Source: Hydnum rufescens UP504
Taxonomy: Eukaryota; Basidiomycota; Agaricomycetes; Cantharellales; Hydnaceae
Direction of reading: 5' to 3'
Assembly (NCBI GenBank): GCA_014904985.1
Contig: MU129006.1
Coordinates: forward strand, 82,297-146,296
DNA: 64,000 nucleotides
Numbering within the stretch: the first letter of the stretch is position 1; each line of letters opens with the position of its first letter. Made by a program: the position numbers and the translations under genes. Below, piece by piece: positions 13,801-23,371 of this stretch. The notes beneath the pieces are model-generated. The model saw nothing but the letters and a program-made list of their open reading frames with translations, ran no database searches and was not told where the DNA came from.

Positions 13801-14848
13801 TGTTCGAAGAAATGCCACTGGTTGCAATATTGCGGGAAAAATCATAGACTGTTGTCACCGGCGACCATAGCAAAAGTATCCTGGAAATACCAGGCACCGG
13901 CAATAGACCGGACCTAGAAGACGGCATTGAAGGGTCCCAAAAAACCCATGGCCTGCTCAATTTCAGAGGTGAATCATGCTAGGCTCCAAATTTGGATTGC
14001 AGGAATGAGGTGAAATTTACTAAGCTTGTCAGTCTAGGCCATCTCCAACCCTGAGTGTTTTATTGGGGAAGGTGTCAACAATCACACGTACTCACACGGC
14101 GAAATAATTTGTGCTTACCAGGGACACAAGGGACACATTCCCTCCCAAGCGAGCAGAACAATTCAACTTGATTTGGGGCTGTATCCGTGATGCGTGTCTG
14201 CCCGGGCAATATTCAATTCGCAATCCTAGCGTCGAAGAGCAGTGCCATCGGCATCAGTTCTTTGTTGCTTGAGTCCTTGCTCCCAGCCAGTCTTGTTCGT
14301 GAACCAAATGCGTCATCGTTAACCAGAGCGGGGAAAGCATTACGGTAAGATGATTCATTATTGCCGTTCGGAATCTCCATCGATTTTGAGGCTGATCCGT
14401 AGCCATCAAAGCATACACTACAGTCAAATTAGATGCCCTTAGTATGGGACCAGACGGATGAGTATACCCTGTTCTTTTTCCATCCACTCCGATGGACGGA
14501 TTGGCCAGTGGTGTGCATCACCAATCTTTCGGATCTGTGCAGCCATGACATTGTGTCTTGATCGCGAAGCAAAGGGCATAACTAGCTATTGTCCTCAGCC
14601 AAACTTCACATAAGTACATTAGGCAACCAGACGAAAAGCGGCCATGGCCCGCACTCAGTGTCCATTCATACGTATGGGCACCATTTGAGGTCCCATCGTC
14701 CCGACGATAGCGCAAGATGCCGTTGGACCTTATGACGGGGAGGAGGAATCTTGTTTATATACCAAATTAGGCTGGGTGGCTTACGGGGCTGGAACAAATG
14801 CGAAACTGAATTGCCGGTACATACCGCCTTCTGAACCCGCCTAGAACG
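10846..14848. other. Unresolved region with minus-strand coding-like fragments
   Basis: About 4 kb without a confident gene model. Minus-strand frames at 11297-11614, 11673-11948, 12308-12850, 13152-13457, 13643-13960 and 14254-14715 have protein-like composition in places, for example SIRLRPTSPGRCGGSSPPDP near 12470 and TEIMVKYRSTAEDRFHISIR near 13730. They do not join by obvious splice sites and match no family I recognise. The region could be one large, frame-disrupted minus-strand gene, two genes, or decayed sequence. I saw no transposase, reverse transcriptase or long terminal repeat. Confidence 0.3.
14754..14761 (+). promoter_or_regulatory. Candidate TATA element upstream of the Mrl1-like gene
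   Basis: The sequence tttatata sits about 90 bp before the Mrl1-like ATG at 14849. The spacing is acceptable for a fungal TATA box, but AT runs of this kind are common, so this is weak. Confidence 0.25.
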
Positions 14849-16116
14849 ATGTTTCATTCTACAGCAGTCTTTCTAACAATTTTGGCCATATCTTCGTCGA
14901 TAGGTGCTCTAGGTGCTGACTCTCATTTCGCACCATGTACCGGTCATGACGGGAAGAATTTCTTCGATTTGAATCCACTGCGATCCAAGTATGTGGGCTC
15001 TCTTTGTCTGCCGCGATTTTGTCGTCTTTCGATATTGGAACTCACTATTGTTTTCATGTCCTGGTACCATAGAACGGATTATGAGGTAACAACAGACATC
15101 GGCGATCTGAATATCACACTCAACGTGTGCGGGGGTGTGGTATCTGAGACCTGGAAGCTTGACGAAGCTGAAAAGGCTGCGGGATTCTACCGAGGCCCAC
15201 ACTCTGATGTTTCAATCGGGTGCGTTGGATGTATAGTAGCTGACGTTTTCTTGTTCCGATCACATTGCCTTTGCTGTACCGTCTAGGCAAATCAATACCA
15301 CTTTGCGCATCGCCTACGGGCATCCCGTGCTTACATTAATAAATGGCTCGCCTTGTGGTAAAGCAACCGGATCAAACGGATCTGGAACAAAATTATCCTC
15401 AGTCATCCAGTTCACTTGCGATCCAAACGTGTTTTCTAGAGGTACCACATTTTGTAGCACTTTGCAGGTTGGGCGTCATTGCTCAAATCGCTGGTTTGTG
15501 CAGGGAATCCCCACCTACTTGCACAGATGCCCCCTGGGGATCAAAGCCCGTGCGCTTTTTTCTTTGAATGGCGGACACACGTCCGTGTTTTACTTCTCTT
15601 TCTGTCCTACGCCGCCTGAAATCGTGTATTCTTGTGATCAGGTAGCATGCCCAACCGCGATGCCCGGGGGTAATGGGGGCCCTATCCTCGTTTTTGCTGT
15701 CATGTGAGAAGGCTTCGGACATCGACTCGTCTATTTGGCTCCTTAACGCCACTCCTGACACCAACAGATTTTTTATTGCATTCTTTGCATACGTTGTCGC
15801 CGCGACGTTTTACAATAGGCTCGTCCTTGGACTCCGAGGTTGGGAGCAAGTTCCCAAGTTCACGTGTGGGGGGCTTTGCAACGTTCGGCCGGGACGTTTG
15901 TTCGGCTCCCGCCCTCGAGATCTGTCGGAGCCAACTTGGGGAAGCTGGCGCAGGGATCGGAGCGGGTATGGTCGTATCTCTGCAGAGGAAGTGGAAGCTA
16001 TGGCGGATGGACGGTTCTCGTTGGATGAGGAGGATGAGGGTGAGAGGGATAATCAACTATTAGAGAGTGGAATACCCCCCAGTGGGGGCCACGATAGTGT
16101 CATTAGGCTCTCATAG
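14849..16116 (+). CDS. Mrl1-like mannose-6-phosphate receptor homology (MRH) protein
   Basis: A type I membrane protein of the cation-dependent M6P-receptor/Mrl1 group, which cycles between Golgi and endosomes in vacuolar delivery. A signal peptide (MFHSTAVFLTILAISSSIGA) is followed by FAPCTGHDGKNFFDLNPLRS, the MRH-like DLNITLNVCGGVVSE, NGSPCGKATGSNGSGTKLS, MPPGDQSPCAFFFEWRTH and ACPTAMPGGNGGPILVF. The membrane segment is around FFIAFFAYVVAATFYNRLVL. The cytosolic tail carries ISAEEVEAMADGRF and an acidic cluster with di-leucine (DEEDEGERDNQLL), the kind of signal adaptors recognise. Several introns of 50-80 nt are needed and all the joins I checked keep frame. Its 3' end lies about 190 bp from the converging H2A.Z gene. 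Confidence 0.82.
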
Positions 16117-16310
16117 TTCTCTGATAGTTTATATATGAATATAGTTTATTGGGATTGTGTTAGAGATAAAATCGAAGAGCATCGAGTAGTGACGGGTTAA
16201 AGAATTATCCTCCAGCTACAAAAAGTACGTCCTACATAGAGTGGACCAGGTCCAGCAAATAATTAAAGTCATCGTGGGCCAGAACGCCCGGGAAAGCCAT
16301 TGGTAAGATA

Positions 16311-16840
16311 CTACGTGGGCTGTCCCTTGGCATCCTTCTTGACTTTTGGCGCGGTAAGGGTTTTGTGGATGAATGGTAAAACGCCACCACCCGCGATAGT
16401 TGCCCTGACCAACGTATCGAGCTCTTCGTCCCCACGAATCGCAAGCTGCAAATGGCGGGGCGTGATACGCTTCACATGCAGATCTTTGGATGCATTCCCT
16501 ATCGAAGCACCAGAATTAAGCCACTGACGAACGGAATGAAGGATAATCCGTCGACCCACCAGCAAGTTCGAGAACCTCTGCGGTAAGATATTCAAGGATC
16601 GCGCTGGTGTAGACGGCAGCCTTCGCACCTATCCGAACGTTGTGTTGGGTACGTTGTTTCAGAAAACGGTGGATACGACCGACAGGAAACTGGGAGAAGA
16701 GGGCAGGAGTGAGTCGTTGTCTCGGACCAATGCACGAGACGAGAACGAACTTGAAGGCCAGCCTTTTGGCTCCTCGTCGTGGAGGGCTTGGGCTCATTGG
16801 GTTTGGACTTCCCGCCACCGCTACGTGATTCGCCAACCAT
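16311..16840 (-). CDS. HTZ1: Histone H2A.Z variant
   Basis: A replication-independent H2A variant deposited by SWR-type remodellers at promoter-flanking nucleosomes. Exon 1 encodes [20 protein letters not shown] and runs to KAGLQ. Exon 2 gives [20 protein letters not shown] then [20 protein letters not shown] and ELA. Exon 3 gives [59 protein letters not shown]. The [13 protein letters not shown] and GDEELDTL segments are typical of H2A.Z as against canonical H2A. The usual LPHIHK reads LPFIHK here. The start at 16840 lies 241 bp from the divergent COQ1 start, so a shared promoter is likely. The gene appears intact. Confidence 0.95.
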
Positions 16841-17081
16841 TTTGTCGCAACAGGATCAGTATGCGGGGGTGTTGGTGGTGTAAGGGAGTTATTTTTCGTG
16901 ACTGCAATGAGCCGGGCATTGCCGAGGAATTCAACTCCGAGGGAAATACCGAGTAAATAGAAGCACGTGGTTTCCACTTGTCAAGGACGCGCGAGTTGTC
17001 TTTGAGGACCGCTAATATTGACGACTGGGGAACCATTAGCAGCCGGAAAACTCCTGGGGAGGTACAGGCACGCACTTGGGA
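16841..17081. promoter_or_regulatory. Shared promoter region between H2A.Z and COQ1
   Basis: A 241-bp gap between two divergent start codons. It must contain both promoters. No clear TATA box is visible. The assignment rests on position only. Confidence 0.5.
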
Positions 17082-18622
17082 ATGCTGCGCCCCCTCTTTC
17101 CCTCACGCGCAATGACGAGCGCGGTGTCATCCCGGGCCACGTCCTCGGTGTACAAATATGGGCGATCACATACGACCGGTAGAGCCATTGCTCTGGACCC
17201 AAAAGTGTCTCATGATCCCCAAATTTCTCTACAAAAAGTTGTGGACCCATTCGCCCTCCTCGTTCCAGAATTGACATATGTGCGCGAAAACCTACTTACG
17301 CTGCTAGGGTCGTCTCATCCATCTATCTCGGATATTGCATCATATTATTTCATGTTACCAGGAAAACAGCTGCGACCATTGATGGTTCTGCTTATGTCTT
17401 GTGCAACCAATGGCCTAACATCGGGTTTCCATTCTAAACTCACCAACCCACAGAATTGTATGTCGGGGACGCGCCGCTACGAATTAGATATCACGCTATC
17501 AAGCCCACATATTTTAAACGATTGGAATCCACGAATGCCGGACCACACGGCTTCGTTCCAGGTGCCATTTTCTCTGCCAAATTTTTACCACCCAACAGCA
17601 TCGAGTGCCCTGAATTCTACGTCTTCTTCGAATGAAAACCTCCCCCCAGCCGACTCCCCCGTCCTTCCCACCCAACTCCGATTGGCCCAAATAGCTGAAA
17701 TGATTCATGTCGCTTCACTTCTGCATGACGATGTCCTCGATACGGCCGAGACTCGCCGTGCCGCCAGCAGTGCACCATCTGCCTTTGGGAACAAGCTCTC
17801 TATTCTCGGAGGCGACTTTCTATTGGGGAGAGCCAGCGCAGCGCTTGCACGACTGGGGGAGAACGAGGCAGTTGAGCTAGTTGCAACTGTTTTGTCCAAT
17901 CTGGTCGAGGGAGAGGTCTTGCAAATGCGGGGAGAAATAAGTCAGGGGGGTACTGGCACTCCTGTAGTCCCTGTGCTAGGCGAGCAGGTGTGGACAACAT
18001 ATATACGGAAGTCGTATTTGAAGACCGCAAGCTTAATGGCCAAGTTCGCCCGCGCTAGCGTTGTATTAGGAGGTGCCTTGCCAGGTTCAGAGGCGGATGA
18101 GATGCTTAAAGATGTAGCCTATGCCTACGGGAGAAATCTTGGGATCGCATTTCAGGTATGTTGTTGCTTCTACAGCCTTACAACGGTTTTAAACCTCTAG
18201 CCCGATGCAACAGCTCGTTGATGACGCGCTTGACTTCTCCCCTTCGAGCGCTTTGGGGAAACCAGGGTACGGAACCGACCTCAAATTAGGGCTAGCCACG
18301 GCACCTACATTGTACGCATGGGAAGAACATCCAGAGATGGCGCAGCTCGTAGCGAGGCGCTTCAAACACGAGGGAGACGTTGAACAGGTGGGTTCATTTC
18401 TAAATATTCTATTGCTCTCGAACCGCATTCTGAACTATGCTTGTCCTTCCTCTGATATAGGCCCGCGCACTTGTCATGGACTCAAACGCGCTAGAGAGGA
18501 CGCGGAATCTCGCGAAAGAGTACAGTAACAAAGCACTGGAGGTGCTAGATCGGCTACCTCACACAGACGCCAAGGACGCATTGGCGTCACTTGCTAGCAC
18601 AGTCGTAGAACGCGCAAGATGA
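17082..18622 (+). CDS. COQ1: Mitochondrial polyprenyl diphosphate synthase (Coq1-like)
   Basis: A trans-prenyltransferase that makes the ubiquinone side chain in mitochondria. The ATG at 17082 opens an Arg/Ser-rich presequence (MLRPLFPSRAMTSAVSSRAT). The core includes PGKQLRPLMVLLMS, the first Asp-rich motif in SLLHDDVLDTAETRR, SILGGDFLLGRASAAL, EGEVLQMRGE, YIRKSYLKTASLMA and the second Asp-rich motif LVDDALDF. A long insertion containing ILNDWNPRMPDHTASF lies between helices near the N-terminal third, as in other fungal Coq1 proteins. Two introns (from about 18155 to the acag before LVDD, and near 18387-18461) join in frame. The end at 18622 follows ASLASTVVERAR. All catalytic motifs are intact. 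Prenyl chain length cannot be predicted from this reading. Confidence 0.93.
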
Positions 18623-18966
18623 GGGTCAATCGATTCCGTGGGCTCGATAATTATATATGACTACATATCATTTCATACAGTATCACCAAGGCCGTCGTCG
18701 GACGTGTACATTAGAAGTGAGATCCACCTTGTCCCTGTTCACGTCTTCTGTACGCAGTACATAATTAGCATCACGACCAACCCATCCTATACATCCCATC
18801 GCTGCTATCCCGGGTGAAAGGCCACTCATCGGGACCAACCGATCGATCGACCAATCGATACCCCGTCTTAGGGTCTCAATATCAGGCCCGCGCACGGAGC
18901 TCAAGCAACCTACGCCAGGCAATGTGACCCCATCTTAATCATCGTCCACCAGGACTGGCACTCGAG

Positions 18967-19686
18967 CTAAATTCGAGCCGCTGTCCTATTTCCGCAAGCG
19001 ATGGGCTTAGGAAAGAGACGAGAGGACGCCCCTATAAAAACCATACGTATCTCAGCATCCGTCCACTTCAAATTTGAGGGTGACTGAAGATTGGAAACAG
19101 ACCTTGGCGCGCATGAAGCCCCAGGGGATCTCTTCTGGCGCATTAAGCGCGAGTAAAAACGTAGTCGCAGGCTTGGGTGGTTTGTCCGTCGGCACATTAG
19201 AGCCTTCTTCATCTCTTTCTAGATCATTCTCCCGCTGTACGAACAGAGGAATAACAAGGGGCCCGGACGGGACCCTAGCTTTTGGTGTCGATACATCCAT
19301 GTTGGAGAAGGAAGAAGATAGACTCGGAGAAGACTCAGTCGGGGGATGTATCGGCAACACCATGACCCGCCCAACCTGAGAAGATTGCCAAATTCTGCAT
19401 ATGCATGAGATACGTGCATTCAATGCAACCTACCTCGCACTCTACCATGGCAAGTTGCTCTTCCATGCTCATCCCCATTATCGTCAGCTGTCGAGAATTC
19501 GGATTGAACTTCGCGCCATGCTTCGGCGGAGAGCCCAAGGAGGACCTTGACTAGGTCTTCCGCATTTGGGGGGGCCGACGCATATGCAATGAGGCGGCTG
19601 GTGGAAGTGAGGAGAATACAAGCCCGAATGTCAGCGGCATCTACGACTTGCGAAATGGTAGACTTCAGTGACGCAGGAACAAGCAT
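18967..19686 (-). CDS. LAMTOR2/roadblock-like Ragulator (EGO complex) subunit
   Basis: A small roadblock/LC7 protein. The ATG at 19686 gives MLVPASLKSTISQVVDAADI, then RACILLTSTSRLIAYASAPP and VKVLLGLSAEAWREVQSE. These follow the order seen in LAMTOR2, where a short N-terminal helix precedes a beta hairpin and a W-containing helix. Downstream are MSMEEQLAMVECE and, after an intron, VGRVMVLP, then a Ser/Pro-rich insert and TTFLLALNAPEEIPWGFMRA, matching the LAMTOR2 C-terminal strand and helix. The frame shifts once near 19485-19495, probably a single-base error. The 3' end is uncertain: either a stop at 19052 or a further exon ending at 18967. By family, LAMTOR2 anchors Rag GTPases at the vacuole or lysosome for TORC1 signalling. 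Confidence 0.6.
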
Positions 19687-19689
19687 CAC

Positions 19690-20754
19690 GAGATTGAAAG
19701 TGGCAGAGAACTATGACCAGTAGGAAAATGAAGTGGTGGTCCTAGCTGTACGGTGCCCGAGCAAGATCAGGTCAAGCTTGCGGAGCGTTTTGCATCCGCA
19801 ACCGATCATTCTGCAACCAGACGACCACAACGGCCTACCCATTGGTCCAAAATTTATTCAGATAGCTTCACCCTAGTGCCAACATGAGGAGCCTTACAAA
19901 AGCAAAACACGGAAATTTCTGAAATTCAAAACTTTGATGCTATCGTTGTACTATGACCAAAGGAATGAAATTCTCTGAGGATGTGCACTATTCTATTTCA
20001 ATTCAGAGCAAGTAAATGAACGAGATAAATGAATATTGAAGGACCAGATGCTGAAGGAGACCTAATGTACCGTGCAATGATCCATCATTCTTTGCATCAG
20101 AAGTCATAGATCATGAATAACATGATCCTCAGCCACCTTGGGGGTCTCTATCATCCTGGATGTATACCGTAGATAGTTAATGTCCCTTATCACAACCTAC
20201 AGCCTCATTCATTGGTGAGACAGGTAGAATTTCAGATATTTCAGTCCTTGCATCAACAAATTGGACAACCTAGGAACCATCTTCTTCATCACTTGCTGAT
20301 CAATATTTGTCATCCACTATGGCACCTGGCTCACTCACCCCCTCTGGATTTTTCCAGAGCCCAAATCTAAGTGCTCAGATGAGGTAGAGGCTGATCAGCC
20401 ACTTATCCCACATGAAATCTCACCAAAACTAGTGTGATTACTCTGGATCTCATCGACACATGTCTAATTAATTTGCATCAAACTTTGTACACAGCATGTC
20501 CATACATTTACCAATTGTTAATAGGTGTAATAGGAAATGGAGCAAAATTGGGGAAGATATGTTACTTGATGCAAGGAACAGTGCAATGCAAGGAATGATG
20601 GATGACTGTACTTGTGAGAAGGATGGAAAGCGTACAAAATTTGGAATACGAGGGCGGCGAACACCGTAGTTCATTTCATTCCGGCGAAGGCCGCTCTTTC
20701 CTGCCTCTCTGCGCGTTTTGACTTGCCTGACTCGTGAGGTCCCCGCTCTTTACT
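19690..20754. other. Gene-free, AT-leaning intergenic stretch
   Basis: No supported gene. From about 19860 to 20700 the sequence appears more AT-rich than its surroundings, with only short, scattered frames. I see no terminal repeats or transposon protein remnants. It may be a decayed element or ordinary spacer. Confidence 0.4.
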
Positions 20755-23035
20755 ATGGGCGAAGCCACGGCGGAGTCGTTGCCACATCCCAAATTAACCG
20801 CATGGGAGAAACTTGTTCATGAGCAACATGGTGAGTTCGCGACGCCTTCTTAAATTGAATAATGATTTAAACCTTCTCCAGTACTTTTCGCTGAGACGGT
20901 GCAAAGGAACATGGAATTGGAGCAAGAGGTGATGGAACTCAAGCGTGACGTGAGCTGTTCTTGTGTGGCTATGTTGATCTCTCAATCAAGGATATTCTGG
21001 TCAGTTGGCGGCTTGGAAATTGGCATTTACTGCATCTTCCGAAGACAAAGAAAAAATGAAACAGCACACCATGAGTCTCGAAAGATCTGTGGCAGAGATG
21101 AAGGTCCTTTGTGTGCCATTCACTTTCGATGACGCAGAAGCCCTAACTTGACAGTTTGACAGGATCACAATTCTCTGGCACTGGCTTTACTTGATGGTGA
21201 TGGATGTATTTTCTCCAGGGAATTCGTGAGCCAGGGGAGATCTGGGGGACAACGCGCTGCTGCCATCCTCCACCGAGAACTTCTGTCCACGATCCTCGAT
21301 CACAACGTTCAATTGTATACTGTGGTCTGTTTCAACAGGATTGGGCTCGGGGATGCTCTCTTGGCCAATGGAATATGCACCAAAAGTGATTTTGAAGATT
21401 TTATTATCGGTTTCAATCAGTCCGCACCTTTGTTTGCGATGATTGACGTTGGGAAAGGAAAGGAAGCCGCAGATGCAAAGATTCGAGGTTGGGAATCAAT
21501 TTAGAGTTGACGGATCTCAATCGGTCTTATTTTTCGCCCTCTTACAGATATGTTAAAATTGTTTGCGCATCTCCCCCAGACCAAGAGGATATTTTTCGGA
21601 GGTAAGTCCAGTCCAACAGAGCACGGGACAATAGATCTATTCCATGGCGTTTCTAGGTGCTCATGACGGAGGCTATGCCAGTGTTCTGACGTCGTTGCAG
21701 ACCGAAGGGCTATTGGATAAAGTTTCCATCCTTCAAGGTTATCAACGGAGTGCGTATGAGATTGACGCACTCCGGATGTCCATCGTCACTATCAATGGTT
21801 TGTTCATGGAGCAGAAACTTAATCTGGCGGGAGCTCCTCGCAAGGAGTCTATTGAGGGAGAGAAAGAAAAATCCGCGGACCCCTTAGAGTCGCCCCTGAA
21901 ACCAGTCGCTTCTGTGTATCTCGTACCTAGCAATGCGGATCCATCACAAGGCCGACGAATAGATCATGCCAAGGTATTTTATGTATCGTTGTTCACCAAG
22001 ACACCTTATTGCACTTCCGCCTATGTATTTATAGCCTTTGTTCAAACGTACGTTGGATGATCCTATACGTGATAATATGACCGAGTTCTTTCTTAGAAAC
22101 AAAGCCGCCATGCAACAAATATTATCTTTTGCCTATGGGATGTGCATATGGCCCGGTTTGTCCTTATCCCGCACTCGACAGAGATCTTGCCTCACAACTT
22201 TTAACTAGGTGTGCCGTTTCGCACACGACTATGTCTTCACGCCTCAATTGTTGGTACAATTGCGACGTGAACTGAAAGGGATTCTATGCGCGACTTCCCG
22301 CAAGGGTTGGTTGCCGTTGAGCTCTCCGATGCCATCTACTTATTTCCTTGGGCGTATCATACAGGGATTTGTACCGATCGACATTGTATTTATGGACATC
22401 TCGACATGCCTGCGTATGTATGAATGTGGACTTCTCTGCAATATCGAGCTTAAGAACGCTCATTTTTTGCCATAGGAACCGAAATGATGTTGATTTGGAT
22501 GATTCGTCACAAGCATCGTTTCGAGCTCGAAATATGTCTCCCTTAACAGTACAGTCCGACGAGTACAACGAATCATCAATTCCTCTCGCAGAGGCGCTGC
22601 CACTCCAGTTTGGAACCGCTACGTATTCATATTTCCCCCAGAAAGATTCAAGGAGAGTTGAGCTCCTTGAATCCTTCCGCAATATTAGCACAATGGATGT
22701 ATCTCAAAATCCACAGTCCCCCATACCACAAACATCCGAGCCGCCCCCTCGAGCTTTTTGTCCAATCTTCCGTTCGTCCACCACGAGACGTGTCTTCGTT
22801 TGATGCGCTCCTGCGTGTCCTTCAGGAGCTACGACAATTGGGGGTCACTACACCCTTGCGTTCAGCCGTTGGAGAAAGACTCAAGGCGACAGCCCCTGAA
22901 GTGTATCGACAGACGGGGGTGGCCTCGTTCAAAGCATATGTGGAATTAGCGGAGAAGGGCGGTTTTGTGGTCTTGCTGCCCGGGAAGATTGCCGGGTCTG
23001 AGAGAATCGCCCTCGTAGACAAATATGGGGATTAA
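20755..23035 (+). CDS. Coiled-coil / NYN-like / CCCH zinc-finger / LOTUS-like protein
   Basis: A multi-exon gene starting MGEATAESLPHPKLTAWEKL. A predicted coiled coil (VQRNMELEQEVMELKRD, EDKEKMKQHTMSLERSVAEM) precedes a domain known in fungal CCCH proteins and, I think, listed as a DUF (DUF7923). Its acidic landmarks are ALALLDGDGCIF, AMIDVGKGKEAADAKI and RIFFG-GAHDGGYASVL (split by an intron), an arrangement like NYN/PIN nucleases. A CX9CX5CX3H finger follows (PPCNKYYLLPMGCAYGP joined to VCRFAHDY), then a partial second finger (CTDRHCIYGH). The C-terminus (SFDALLRVLQELRQLG, TPLRSAVGERL, VYRQTGVASFKAYVELAEKG) resembles a winged-helix OST-HTH/LOTUS domain. The frame slips at a C run at 22744-22748. 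An RNA-binding or RNA-processing role is inferred; nuclease activity is unproven. Confidence 0.75.
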
Positions 23036-23371
23036 CAGTCTGCATCTTACCACCCTCCCGCAGGTTGTCTTTTATAATTGGGCATCCTTTCGGTGCCCTG
23101 AATGATTGTTGAGGTCATGGATTTGTTGGATGGGATCTGGGAAGCTGATGATATGTCTTTAATTACAAGTGTGGGGTGTTAAAACATGGAGTCCAAAGAT
23201 TGTGTATTGTCAGCAATGAATGCAGATTAAGGAACCATAAACCAATTGTAAAGGGGTGTGGACGGAGTAGGTCTAAGGAAGGAATCAAGGATTCGTAATG
23301 AGTGTGAGACGATGGTCCCAAAGCGAAAAGGCTAAGTGAATCCATCGTTGCAGCAGAGAGAAGATGATGGT

